DNA from: Bacteroidota bacterium
GTDB taxonomy: Bacteria; Bacteroidota; Bacteroidia; Bacteroidales; Bacteroidaceae
Assembly: GCA_023458215.1 (NCBI GenBank)
Contig: JAEXAJ010000233.1
Span: 1 to 49,802 of the forward strand
Length of the DNA: 49,802 nucleotides
Direction of reading: 5' to 3'
Shown here: piece after piece, positions 25,692 to 33,639 of the stretch
Position numbering within the stretch: position 1 is the stretch's first letter
How the letters are laid out: every line of letters begins with the position of its first letter
Program-made: the position numbers and the translations under genes
Notes under the pieces: generated by a model
Told to the model about the DNA's origin: nothing
Seen by the model: the letters and a program-made list of their open reading frames with translations, nothing else
Databases searched by the model: none

Positions 25692-27647
25692 ATGAAAAGC
25701 AAAATGAGAACTATCCTCTTGGCGGCATTGACAGCGTCTTTGTTCGTCCAGTGCAAACCGACCGAACAGACATTCAAGGTAGAACTTGACAGTACCAAAG
25801 AAGTATCGGGCAAGAAGTTTGCCTTGAAAGACATCAACCCCCAACTGCCTGCCAACTGGGATGAGTATAAATTCGTAGTCATTGAGTATAAAAGCTCCAC
25901 CGCCCAACGTTTCCAACTCGGATTTACTACCGATAGCGGCTACAACGAGCTTCGTATCATGTCCTACGTTCCCAATGCGTGGAACAAACTCACCATTCCT
26001 CTGAAATACTTCACCGAGTTGCCCGATGCTGCCGTAGACTTGGCGGCTACTTTTAATCATGCCCGCTATATGGGTTGGGTTAATCTCGGCGGCAAGCGCG
26101 GTCCGCTTCAAGGTGTCGACTCCATCGGCATCCGCATGCGTAAACCGATTCATAATCCTACGATTGAAATCCGCTCCATCACTCTGGCTACCGAAGACCC
26201 CGGCGATGTATATATGGGTGATGTTCCTGCCGTAGACGAATTCGGGCAATCCAACTTAGTGGAATATGCCGGAAAGGTTTCTTCTTTGGAGCAACTCAAG
26301 AAGGAGTGGGAAGCCGAAGACAACGAAGTAGTGACTACCGATGCCTACAACTACTCCAAATTTGGCGGCTACAAGCAGCAACAAGTGAAAGCAACCGGAT
26401 TCTTCCGCACTGAGAAGATTGGCGACCGTTGGTGGTTTGTCGATCCCGAAGGTTATCTGTTCCTTTCTGTGGGGGTAGATTGCGTCAGTCCTGGTGGTGG
26501 CGGTAACGTGCGTGATATAGAACAACGCAACGGTATGTACAAAGAACTACCTCCCGCCGAACTGATGGAGAAATTCGCGGGTCGTAACTACCGTGGCAAC
26601 CGTTCGGCTTCTTTCGGTTTTTGGAACCAGTACCGTCGCTATGGAGATGACTTCCCCGAGAAATCAAAAGAACTGATCTTTAAGCGAATGGACAAGTGGG
26701 GCTTGAATACGATAGCCAACTGGTCGAGCTCGGAAGTGATGAACATGAACCGCAAGGCATTCTTGATTCCTTTACGTGATATAGGTATTGAGCACGATTT
26801 GATGGGCCTTTGTGACGTGTATGATCCTGCTTTCAAAACGAAAGTGGATAAATCTCTGTCCCAATTTGTAGCCCCTTACAAGAATAATCCTTGGTTAATC
26901 GGCTACTTCATAGGTAACGAACCCGCCTGGTTGGAAGAAGAAGCCCGCCTGTGTGGCTTAATCCTCGATGGCAAAGACCGCCCCATCAAAACCGCCTTGC
27001 AGAAATATCTGAATGAGAAAGGAGATACTTCGGAGAACCGCAAAGAATTTGTACTCTCTACTTTCCGTACTTTCCTGATTACTACCAATCAGATATTAAA
27101 GAAACACGACCCCAACCATTTGAATCTCGGCATCCGTTTCGGCAATATTCTTACGCTGGATGAAGAAATCCTCCAAGCATGCGGCGAATCGTTCGATGTA
27201 TTGAGCTTCAACTGCTATGACCTTGTGCCCAACCCCGCCATGATGGATCGTGCCTTAAAGATAGCCAATCTTCCGATGATTATCGGTGAATACCATTTCG
27301 GTACTGTAGACCGTGGCATGGCTCAATCTCTTTGGCAAGTAGACTCGCAAGAGCAGCGTGGCGTAGCCTATCGTTACTATACCGAAAATGCCTATGCACA
27401 TCCCGGATTGATTGGTACCGGCTACTTCCAGTGGTGCGACCAAGACCTGACCGGGCGTCGTGACGGTGAAAATTATAACTGCGGTCTGGTTGATGTAACC
27501 GATCGCCCGTATAAAGAACAAGTGGAAGCAATGATGGAAACAGCCAAGCTCTTGTATGATGTCCATTCGGGAACCAAGCAACCGATAGATCGCAAACCGG
27601 AGAATGCCCGCGGACATGAGGCTATTCCTGATTTGTGGAATGAATAA
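25692..27647 (+). CDS. GH50/agarase-like clan GH-A glycoside hydrolase
   Basis: From the ATG at 25692 the protein has 651 residues and a lipobox-like signal peptide (LLAALTASLFVQC). An N-terminal beta-sandwich (about residues 25-185) resembles a galactose-binding module. The catalytic barrel starts at 'GDRWWFVDPEGYLFLSVGVDCV', a phrase characteristic of agarase/GH50-like enzymes. Two glutamates fit the retaining GH-A pair: E410 in 'FIGNEPAW' (acid/base) and E533 in 'MIIGEYHFG' (nucleophile). The frame extends upstream to 25575, inside the preceding gene, but the signal peptide decides the start. It is the last gene of the rightward PUL1 operon. Agarase is only one option; other beta-galactan or beta-glucan endo-hydrolases share the fold. 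Confidence 0.8.
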   Translation: MKSKMRTILLAALTASLFVQCKPTEQTFKVELDSTKEVSGKKFALKDINPQLPANWDEYKFVVIEYKSSTAQRFQLGFTTDSGYNELRIMSYVPNAWNKLTIPLKYFTELPDAAVDLAATFNHARYMGWVNLGGKRGPLQGVDSIGIRMRKPIHNPTIEIRSITLATEDPGDVYMGDVPAVDEFGQSNLVEYAGKVSSLEQLKKEWEAEDNEVVTTDAYNYSKFGGYKQQQVKATGFFRTEKIGDRWWFVDPEGYLFLSVGVDCVSPGGGGNVRDIEQRNGMYKELPPAELMEKFAGRNYRGNRSASFGFWNQYRRYGDDFPEKSKELIFKRMDKWGLNTIANWSSSEVMNMNRKAFLIPLRDIGIEHDLMGLCDVYDPAFKTKVDKSLSQFVAPYKNNPWLIGYFIGNEPAWLEEEARLCGLILDGKDRPIKTALQKYLNEKGDTSENRKEFVLSTFRTFLITTNQILKKHDPNHLNLGIRFGNILTLDEEILQACGESFDVLSFNCYDLVPNPAMMDRALKIANLPMIIGEYHFGTVDRGMAQSLWQVDSQEQRGVAYRYYTENAYAHPGLIGTGYFQWCDQDLTGRRDGENYNCGLVDVTDRPYKEQVEAMMETAKLLYDVHSGTKQPIDRKPENARGHEAIPDLWNE

Positions 27648-27685
27648 ATAACTATATCATCCTAATTAGTTTATACATTGATAGT

Positions 27686-27770
27686 CTCTGTCATTCTGAG
27701 CGTAGTCGAAGAATCTACTCTCTTGAATACGTAGAGAAGAGATTCTTCGACTACGCTCAGAATGACAGAG
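27686..27770. repeat. Long perfect inverted repeat between convergent genes
   Basis: A 31-bp perfect stem, 27686-27716 with 27740-27770, encloses a 23-base loop. It carries the phrase ATTCTGAGCGTAGTCGAAG, familiar to me as a dispersed intergenic repeat of Bacteroidetes. It sits between the ends of two convergent genes and could act as a bidirectional terminator. Confidence 0.85.
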
Positions 27771-27773
27771 ATA

Positions 27774-30167
27774 CTATTTGAACAACTCTGCCACGCACCA
27801 CATCAGTCTGGCTGTGGTATGCGTCCAGATTTCCTTGTAAGTACAGTTATTCTGCATCGGGAAATAAGGTTCGTCATCATTCTCAAAAGTCTCTATTCCT
27901 ACAGGCACTGCACCTACTACATCTCCCGCATAAGCTCCATAGAGTGGGGGATAATCATAACCATCACCATATACCGTACTCATTGCAAACGGGTTATACC
28001 CTAAGATATATTCGAGTTGTCGGGTAGCTATATTCTTCAGTCGGGAGTCTTTCAGTAATCGGGCAAGGATAAAAGCAGCTTTTGCCTTTCCCATCACCAC
28101 TGCATGAAATCCTCTGAACTGATAGGCAACGGGGAAACGACGCAGGTAGAAATCCTTTGAGAGCTGAATACCGTTGCGCACTTGTGCATTGTATTCTTCC
28201 AAACTAGGTAATCCCACTTGATCGCCTTCGTGATACAAACTGCTATAATCGGTATTATTCACCTCGTAAACGGCACTGGGAAGTACTTCATAAGGAGCAA
28301 TCATACGGGCGATATCACGCAGATAATCTGCATAAGCTTCGCAAGACTTTTGCCACAAGGATGCATCGGCATGGGTGGGCGCATCGTTCAGTAACATGGA
28401 AAGCCCTTCTACCATCAGATGTTCCTGGCTTTGATGATAATAAGCAAGGATACGTTTCTTTTTCTTCGATTCGTAGAAGAATCCCCGTAAAGGAGTTTTC
28501 CAATCGGTACGTCTTTCTAATTGCTGGCAATCCATGACGGTATGTGCCAGCCGGGCAGCCCAATCCAAATAATAGTTATCCTTAGTGAGACGATATAGGC
28601 GCATGGCAGTAACCGTGGCCAAGGCATATAAATCCACTTCATTATTTTCCGTTCGTTGGGTATCGAGCAGGTCGATGGCGAACTGGAAGTCTTCTATAGC
28701 CACATTGCGGCACCAACGGGCAAATACCGGATCTTTCTTCTCGAAATGAGGTGCGGCAAGGGCACAGTAAGAAGCTGATTTCAGGTTATCGGTAGGAGTG
28801 TTGCGGGCTTCCGTCTGCATGTCGTCCTTGTCTCCACGGATGTTCTTGGTCCAGATACCGATAATCAGTCCGCCAAGGCGGTAACCATCACCGAAGCGAG
28901 TACGTAAAACCCAGTTCAATCCCCAACGGGCTTCTTCCAGGAGGCGCTCGTAGAAGATACTGTCTTTGCCCTGCACGGCATTTGCCATTTCTAACAAGGC
29001 AATGCCCGATTCAGCAGTGTTTCCGGTTCCTTGCGTCAGGTCGGCAGCATCGTGCCAACCACCCGAAACGCTTAGACTACGTCCGTCCGGGTGATACATA
29101 AATACATCTTGATGGCACTCTTGATGAATGCCCGGCTGATCGAAGCCACAACGCTCGGAGAAGAAGAAGTTCAATGTGTGCCAGGCTGTGGACAAATAAG
29201 CGTCATCTCCAATAGGGAAAGGCTTTGATTGAATATCGTCAATACTGATTGTATACTGTCCCGGTGTATTAAAGTCGCTGAAATCCAACAGCAGGAAGCC
29301 TTTGTCCACTTTCTTGCCCGTACCTTGGTAAACCACTTGTCTTGTAGCGGTGTTTCGCAGAGTGTACGAACTCTGCTTCGTATTCTGTACCAGTGCTTGT
29401 TTACGTGCTCCCGGTTTGTATCCGCTGTGACTATAAGCAATGGCATCTTTGCGCAAATCGAACCCACGGCTGTTTTCGGCTTCTACCTTTTCGATGCGCA
29501 TCTCATCTACATACAGACTCATCTTCTCGCTTGCTCCCGCAGGAGCACCTGCCAGCATGATGTTTACCGAGAATCCTGTGACACAATCACGATATAAGTC
29601 GGGTATCTCCCAAACAATGTGCTGCCATTTATTAGGATAAATGGTTTCAAAGTGTTGTCCTTCAAACCGCCCCGGAGTAGGCATGACCTTCTCTCCTTCA
29701 TTGTAGAGGGTGAACCCGCCGAATGTCAGATAGACGCCCGGAGCATCTACATATACCCAAACGGAAAAGCGATTGTATTCCCGCAGGTCTTCCCGGTTGA
29801 GAGGGCGAATGATCTCGGGGGTGGCATAGTTGCGGTTTGTCGGATTCTTCTTTCCTAGCGAAGCCGGAGTGTCGAGGCGTATGCTGCCTTTTCCTGAAAC
29901 AGTGTTGTTACGGTCGATGTGGATCGTTCCCGGTCCTGTATGGCGTAAGGAAGTGAAGTCTTCGGCAAGTGGCAGTTCACGGCTTTTTAGTACTTCTTTT
30001 TTGTACCATCGGGTTAGCCCTGCATGCTCGGGATTGGCTTTTAGGATGCGATGTACATAGTTACTCTCTCTGAGTTGCTTCGCCAGTTCTTTATCGGGTG
30101 TCCAAGGAGCTTGTGCATGGGTTTGAATACAGCACATAAGCAGTAAAATAGGAATGATATATTTCAT
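27774..30167 (-). CDS. GH9-like glycoside hydrolase
   Basis: The 797-residue exported protein (signal peptide MKYIIPILLLMCCIQTHAQ) has an N-terminal beta-sandwich (about residues 65-230), a CelD_N-type Ig-like domain (about 245-325, 'YSHSGYKPGARKQALVQN'), and an (alpha/alpha)6 catalytic domain. Its GH9 markers are D373-A-A-D376 in 'GGWHDAADLTQG', where GH9 has its catalytic-base Asp pair (usually DAGD), 'YILGYNPFAMSTVYGDGYDYPP' near the C terminus, and E779 in 'TYKEIW' as the candidate acid. Gly to Ala in DAGD is a deviation. GH9 enzymes usually act on beta-1,4-glucans, but PUL members can differ. It is the last gene of a leftward operon, 5 bases after the ThuA-like gene. Confidence 0.85.
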   Translation of the reverse strand: MKYIIPILLLMCCIQTHAQAPWTPDKELAKQLRESNYVHRILKANPEHAGLTRWYKKEVLKSRELPLAEDFTSLRHTGPGTIHIDRNNTVSGKGSIRLDTPASLGKKNPTNRNYATPEIIRPLNREDLREYNRFSVWVYVDAPGVYLTFGGFTLYNEGEKVMPTPGRFEGQHFETIYPNKWQHIVWEIPDLYRDCVTGFSVNIMLAGAPAGASEKMSLYVDEMRIEKVEAENSRGFDLRKDAIAYSHSGYKPGARKQALVQNTKQSSYTLRNTATRQVVYQGTGKKVDKGFLLLDFSDFNTPGQYTISIDDIQSKPFPIGDDAYLSTAWHTLNFFFSERCGFDQPGIHQECHQDVFMYHPDGRSLSVSGGWHDAADLTQGTGNTAESGIALLEMANAVQGKDSIFYERLLEEARWGLNWVLRTRFGDGYRLGGLIIGIWTKNIRGDKDDMQTEARNTPTDNLKSASYCALAAPHFEKKDPVFARWCRNVAIEDFQFAIDLLDTQRTENNEVDLYALATVTAMRLYRLTKDNYYLDWAARLAHTVMDCQQLERRTDWKTPLRGFFYESKKKKRILAYYHQSQEHLMVEGLSMLLNDAPTHADASLWQKSCEAYADYLRDIARMIAPYEVLPSAVYEVNNTDYSSLYHEGDQVGLPSLEEYNAQVRNGIQLSKDFYLRRFPVAYQFRGFHAVVMGKAKAAFILARLLKDSRLKNIATRQLEYILGYNPFAMSTVYGDGYDYPPLYGAYAGDVVGAVPVGIETFENDDEPYFPMQNNCTYKEIWTHTTARLMWCVAELFK

Positions 30168-30172
30168 AATAC

Positions 30173-31105
30173 TTAAGGCTTTTTGTTAGGATAGGCATGG
30201 AAAGGAGCCTTGAACTCCGGTCGTAATGTATAAGTATCTTCTAACGGAAAGTCTGCGGGTACTTCCTGAGTAACTGCTCCTGTGGCTGCCCATTCGCAAC
30301 CGCGCAACAGTGTTACTTGAAAACCGGTGCACAGCATGGAGTAAATCATATTGGGATCGTTGCCGCAATGTCCAAGCAGATCGACGAATACACGACCTTT
30401 TCCATATTTCACAGTCCACATCAGGGGCTCGTGGCGACCACGTTCGTAAGCGGTAGCCAGTATCTCCATATTCTTCACCGGACCACGTAGGCGGGTGTAT
30501 ATCTCGTCCTTAAAGTGCTTCCAGCTAGGACGCAAACCTCTCAGGATAGGATGCTCGGGAGCACGGTGCTCGATGATTGTTTCGTGCTGCAATCCGTGAT
30601 ATCCGGCATATCCGGGAGAATAATCGTATACGTATTGTCCGTCTTTCCAATAAAGATAGGGACCGTCTTTCTCGTTGCGTCCATCCCAGGCAGCCATACC
30701 AACGATTTCATTATAACCCTTCCAGTCTGCCATTGGAACAACCGAAGAATGTATCACTACCACAGCGCCTCCATCGGCTACATATTTCTCAAAGTCTTTG
30801 CGTACCGGCTCTATCCAGGTAGGGCCACCGTAGTTAATGACAACCAGGTCATATTTACTGAAATTAGGTTTGAAAGTATTCATATCTCCGCCAAAGTTGG
30901 GCGTAAAGGCAAAGTCAACCTGAAACATACCGCTGTTTTCAAGTATCTGCTTCATGGCATCGCAAGCACCTTGCCAGTAGTGGCTACCGTCTGCACCGGC
31001 TATCATCATAGTCTTGATTACTTTCTTTTGCTGTGCTTGTACGGTAGAAGAGGGGATACCTATATATATAAGGAGTATTATTATAAAGACAAGTCTCGTT
31101 TTCAT
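30173..31105 (-). CDS. ThuA-like exported protein
   Basis: The 310-residue protein has a signal peptide (IILLIYIGIPSSTVQAQ) and a class-I glutamine-amidotransferase-like ThuA fold: 'MMIAGADGSHYWQGACDAMKQIL', 'KYDLVVINYGGPTW', 'FEKYVADGGAVVVIHSS' and the C-terminal 'YGKGRVFVDLLGHCGNDPN' with 'GCEWAATGAV'. ThuA proteins occur with sugar catabolic genes; recent work links some to keto-sugar chemistry, but the activity of exported members is not settled. It overlaps the upstream gene by 4 bases and is followed by the GH9-like gene after 5 bases, so the three are cotranscribed and probably act on the same glycan. Confidence 0.85.
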   Translation of the reverse strand: MKTRLVFIIILLIYIGIPSSTVQAQQKKVIKTMMIAGADGSHYWQGACDAMKQILENSGMFQVDFAFTPNFGGDMNTFKPNFSKYDLVVINYGGPTWIEPVRKDFEKYVADGGAVVVIHSSVVPMADWKGYNEIVGMAAWDGRNEKDGPYLYWKDGQYVYDYSPGYAGYHGLQHETIIEHRAPEHPILRGLRPSWKHFKDEIYTRLRGPVKNMEILATAYERGRHEPLMWTVKYGKGRVFVDLLGHCGNDPNMIYSMLCTGFQVTLLRGCEWAATGAVTQEVPADFPLEDTYTLRPEFKAPFHAYPNKKP

Positions 31106-31587
31106 TGCTTGGGTGATTTAAAGTTTTTGTTAGTCGGATTCCATTCTATACGGTCGTAACAACGCACGGCTTGCAGGTTGTAACCTTGTTCATCTACGCT
31201 GAATTTTCCATCTTTGAAATAAGAGATGTAGAGTTCCGATATTCCGTCGTTATTCCGGTCTTCAACCAGCAGATTATATTTATCGGTAACATAAATTTCG
31301 TCGGAGATGTATTGAACTTCCTTTGTGTAGTTGTCGACGATCACATAATACGCTTTAAAAAGATCGAAAGTAGGATAATGTCCGTTATCCCGTCCAAAGA
31401 GCATGATTTCTTCTAAAGCATTATCTCCGTCCATATTTGCCAGGACGGATTGTTGAAAGGAGAAACCTTTCTTCTGTGCTTGTGGGGGAATCTTGTCCCA
31501 TCCTTCTTGATGGGCGGTCACTGAGAATTGCGCCTGTGCGCTGAGGTTATACCCCAGCACCAGCAATAGGTAAAACAGCTTTTTCAT
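31102..31587 (-). CDS. Small exported protein with DxDG-type repeats
   Basis: The 161-residue protein has a signal peptide (MKKLFYLLLVLGYNLSAQAQ) and two acidic loop motifs, 'NMDGDNALEEIMLFGRD' (about residues 52-68) and 'EDRNNDGISELYISYF', of the kind that bind calcium in FG-GAP or VCBS-like repeats. No catalytic motif is recognised. It is the first gene of the leftward operon with the ThuA-like and GH9-like genes. A perfect palindrome lies about 30 bases upstream and may be its operator. Confidence 0.8.
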   Translation of the reverse strand: MKKLFYLLLVLGYNLSAQAQFSVTAHQEGWDKIPPQAQKKGFSFQQSVLANMDGDNALEEIMLFGRDNGHYPTFDLFKAYYVIVDNYTKEVQYISDEIYVTDKYNLLVEDRNNDGISELYISYFKDGKFSVDEQGYNLQAVRCYDRIEWNPTNKNFKSPKQ

Positions 31588-31616
31588 TTGACGTGTTTTT
31601 GGTTATTGAAATGTTT

Positions 31617-31638
31617 TATGCACTAAATATAGTGCATA
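31617..31638. promoter_or_regulatory. Perfect palindrome upstream of the ThuA/GH9 operon, candidate operator
   Basis: Arms TATGCACTA (31617-31625) and TAGTGCATA (31630-31638) are exact complements around a 4-base AATA spacer. It lies 30-51 bases upstream of the ATG at 31587. On the bottom strand it contains TATATTTA, one base from the -7 consensus, so a bound regulator would block a promoter there. Confidence 0.5.
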
Positions 31639-31732
31639 TCTTTTATAAGGACAAACGGGAATCTGTTTTTCCTAAATGTTTTAGCCAATAAATATATTGC
31701 CGAGGAGGTTGGGAATAATTCCCTGGCGTGAA

Positions 31733-32329
31733 TTAATTGAAATGTGATGTTGTGGAAACATTGTCTAGTAATAGCAATAGCAACGGCAAATAATCTTTTA
31801 ATTTGGTTCTTAATATTTTCAGCGATTGCTGTATGCGGTAGTCTACGGTTTTAGGAGAAATATTGAGTATTTCTGCTATCTCTTTATAGCTAAGATTGCG
31901 GAAGCGGTGCATGATGAAAGCCTCTCGGTAAGATTGTGGAAGTTCCTCTATGGCTTGTTGGATATGTCTACTCATTTCATTTATTTGATATATATCTACA
32001 TCTTCGAGTGTAGCGACCATCCGTTCATGATAGGCGGTATCAGCTCGTTGCTTTACTTCGTTTTGTACAACACGGGTTATAGAACGGTTGTAAACTGCTT
32101 TGAAAAGATATTGTTTGAGTGAGTATTCTATTACAGGCCTTTCATGATTTTCCCAAAGCCATAGCATGACATCTTGAACAATTTCTTCCGCATCTTCCAA
32201 GCGGACAAAGCGATAGCAATAAGTACAAAGAATAGGATAATATTTTTGAAACAATCTATCAAAAGCATTTCTGTCTCCTTTTTGCATCGCAAATAATAAG
32301 GATGTGTCTTCTAATGTATCGTTTTTCAT
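31733..32329 (-). CDS. ECF sigma factor of PUL2
   Basis: The 198-residue protein has region 2 ('DRNAFDRLFQKYYPILCTYCYRFVRLEDAEEIVQDVMLWLWENHE') and region 4 ('LPQSYREAFIMHRFRNLSYKEIAEILNISPKTVDYRIQQSLKILRTKL'). It is closely related to the PUL1 sigma, with differences mostly outside the DNA-reading helix ('VSPKTVDYRIQQALKIL' against 'ISPKTVDYRIQQSLKIL'), so cross-recognition of promoters is possible. A TTG-initiated extension to 32356 exists, but a -7 element (32354-32361) overlaps it, so the ATG at 32329 is chosen. Confidence 0.93.
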   Translation of the reverse strand: MKNDTLEDTSLLFAMQKGDRNAFDRLFQKYYPILCTYCYRFVRLEDAEEIVQDVMLWLWENHERPVIEYSLKQYLFKAVYNRSITRVVQNEVKQRADTAYHERMVATLEDVDIYQINEMSRHIQQAIEELPQSYREAFIMHRFRNLSYKEIAEILNISPKTVDYRIQQSLKILRTKLKDYLPLLLLLLDNVSTTSHFN

Positions 32330-32353
32330 GGCGGGGGCTTCATTTTTGTTAGG

Positions 32354-32361
32354 CAAAAATA
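32354..32361 (-). promoter_or_regulatory. Candidate -7 element of the PUL2 sigma gene
   Basis: On the bottom strand TATTTTTG matches TAnnTTTG, 24 bases upstream of the ATG at 32329. It rules out the upstream TTG start. Confidence 0.55.
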
Positions 32362-32466
32362 ATTCTTTTTCTCAAAAGAATCTTTGTGTATTATAATATT
32401 TTTAGCTTTTTGTTTAGGACATTCTTTTTGTCGTTTGTCTTTAGAATAAAGTTGGCAATATAGTTT

Positions 32467-33483
32467 ATGGTAAAAAGTGAAGGAATGGAAGATTTACTTC
32501 TTCTATATTACGAAGGTGTGACAACAGAAGAGGAAACCCTTCAGGTAGAAGAATGGTTGGCGATTTCCGATGAAAATCGAGGGATAGCTCGGCAGATTCA
32601 GATTATTAGTCTGGCTGCTGATATGGGACGAGTGTTGCCAAAGTTGGATGTGAAAAAGGCTTTGGCAAACACTCACCAGAAAATGAAATTAGAGAAGTCA
32701 AATAGTTGGTATAAAGTGTTGTTGAAAGGGATGCAATGGGCGGCCGCCATTTTATTTATCCCTTTGATGATGGCATGGGGCGTTCTTTATTTTAATAAAG
32801 GTGAAGAAGCCGTGCAGATGATTGAAGTGAAGACAAATCCGGGAATGACTACTTCATTTGAATTGCCAGATGGGACAAAGGTTATTTTGAATTCATCGTC
32901 TTCATTGCAATACCCTTCTCAATTTTCTAATGAAAAAAGAGAGGTGAAGCTGTTTGGCGAAGCATTTTTTTCTGTTACTAAAGATGAAAAGGTATTTGTA
33001 GTCAGTGCACTGAATGGTTCGGAAATACTGGTTCATGGCACCGAATTCAATGTGGAGGCTTACGATGAGAATGAAGCGGTGCAGACTACTTTGGTGTCCG
33101 GCAAGATTAGCTTTTCTTATTTGGATAATGGGAATAGAAAAAGTCTGATGATGCAGCCTGGACAGAAAATAATTTATGACATTGTCCAGCAGCGAGTATC
33201 AGTGCAGAGAGCTAACATAGATGTAGAAACTGGCAGGAAAGACGGGAAGTTAGTCTTTAAGAATACTCCGTTTGAAGAGGTACTGGCAAGTCTAAGTAAA
33301 CGCTATAATGTGAAATTTATTTTAAATAATCCAGCGTTGAAGCAGAATTCTTTTACGGCGACATTCACCAAACAGAGGCTGGAGCGTATATTGGAGTTTT
33401 TTCGTATATCATCGAATATAAGGTTTAAATTCATAGAAAATGAAGATATAAATATAGAGAGACAAGTAATAGAAGTTTATTAA
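32467..33483 (+). CDS. FecR-type anti-sigma factor of PUL2
   Basis: The 338-residue protein has a cytoplasmic N-terminal segment ('GMEDLLLLYYEGVTTEEE'), a transmembrane helix ('AAAILFIPLMMAWGVLYF', about residues 94-112), a FecR domain ('LPDGTKVILNSSSSLQYPSQF' and 'LFGEAFFSVTKDE', about 120-215) and a C-terminal DUF4974 domain (about 262-333, 'FKNTPFEEVLASLSKRYNVKF'). It has the same architecture as the PUL1 protein and recognisable identity along its length. It is divergent from its sigma gene and 155 bases upstream of susC. Confidence 0.93.
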   Translation: MVKSEGMEDLLLLYYEGVTTEEETLQVEEWLAISDENRGIARQIQIISLAADMGRVLPKLDVKKALANTHQKMKLEKSNSWYKVLLKGMQWAAAILFIPLMMAWGVLYFNKGEEAVQMIEVKTNPGMTTSFELPDGTKVILNSSSSLQYPSQFSNEKREVKLFGEAFFSVTKDEKVFVVSALNGSEILVHGTEFNVEAYDENEAVQTTLVSGKISFSYLDNGNRKSLMMQPGQKIIYDIVQQRVSVQRANIDVETGRKDGKLVFKNTPFEEVLASLSKRYNVKFILNNPALKQNSFTATFTKQRLERILEFFRISSNIRFKFIENEDINIERQVIEVY

Positions 33484-33519
33484 CCTTTAAAACTAATAAG
33501 ATGAAACAGAATACTACGT

Positions 33520-33639
33520 AAAAAAACATGCAAGAAAATGTTGGCGCATTCTCTTGCATGAAACAGTAACTTTTTTGAATATCTGTTTGGCGACAGATAA
33601 AGTAACTTTATTTTTTCACTAGAAATCAGTACAAAATTA
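33520..33639 (-). ncRNA. Predicted cis-antisense RNA opposite the susC leader, PUL2 (DonS-like)
   Basis: The bottom strand repeats the PUL1 arrangement: a TAATTTTG -7 element (33639-33632) over the susC start codon, a hairpin TATCTGT/ACAGATA, then a 9-bp hairpin (33560-33552 with 33535-33527) followed by seven T (33526-33520). The terminator stems of the two loci differ in sequence but keep pairing: at stem position 7 a G-C pair in PUL1 is an A-T pair here. The predicted RNA is about 105 nt. No transcript evidence is available. Confidence 0.65.

Noticed and set aside
31709..31725. GGGAATAATTCCC as another unit of the 22-nt repeat
   Set aside because: Spacing of GGGA to TTC is wrong (TTC at 9-11) and no neighbouring unit exists.
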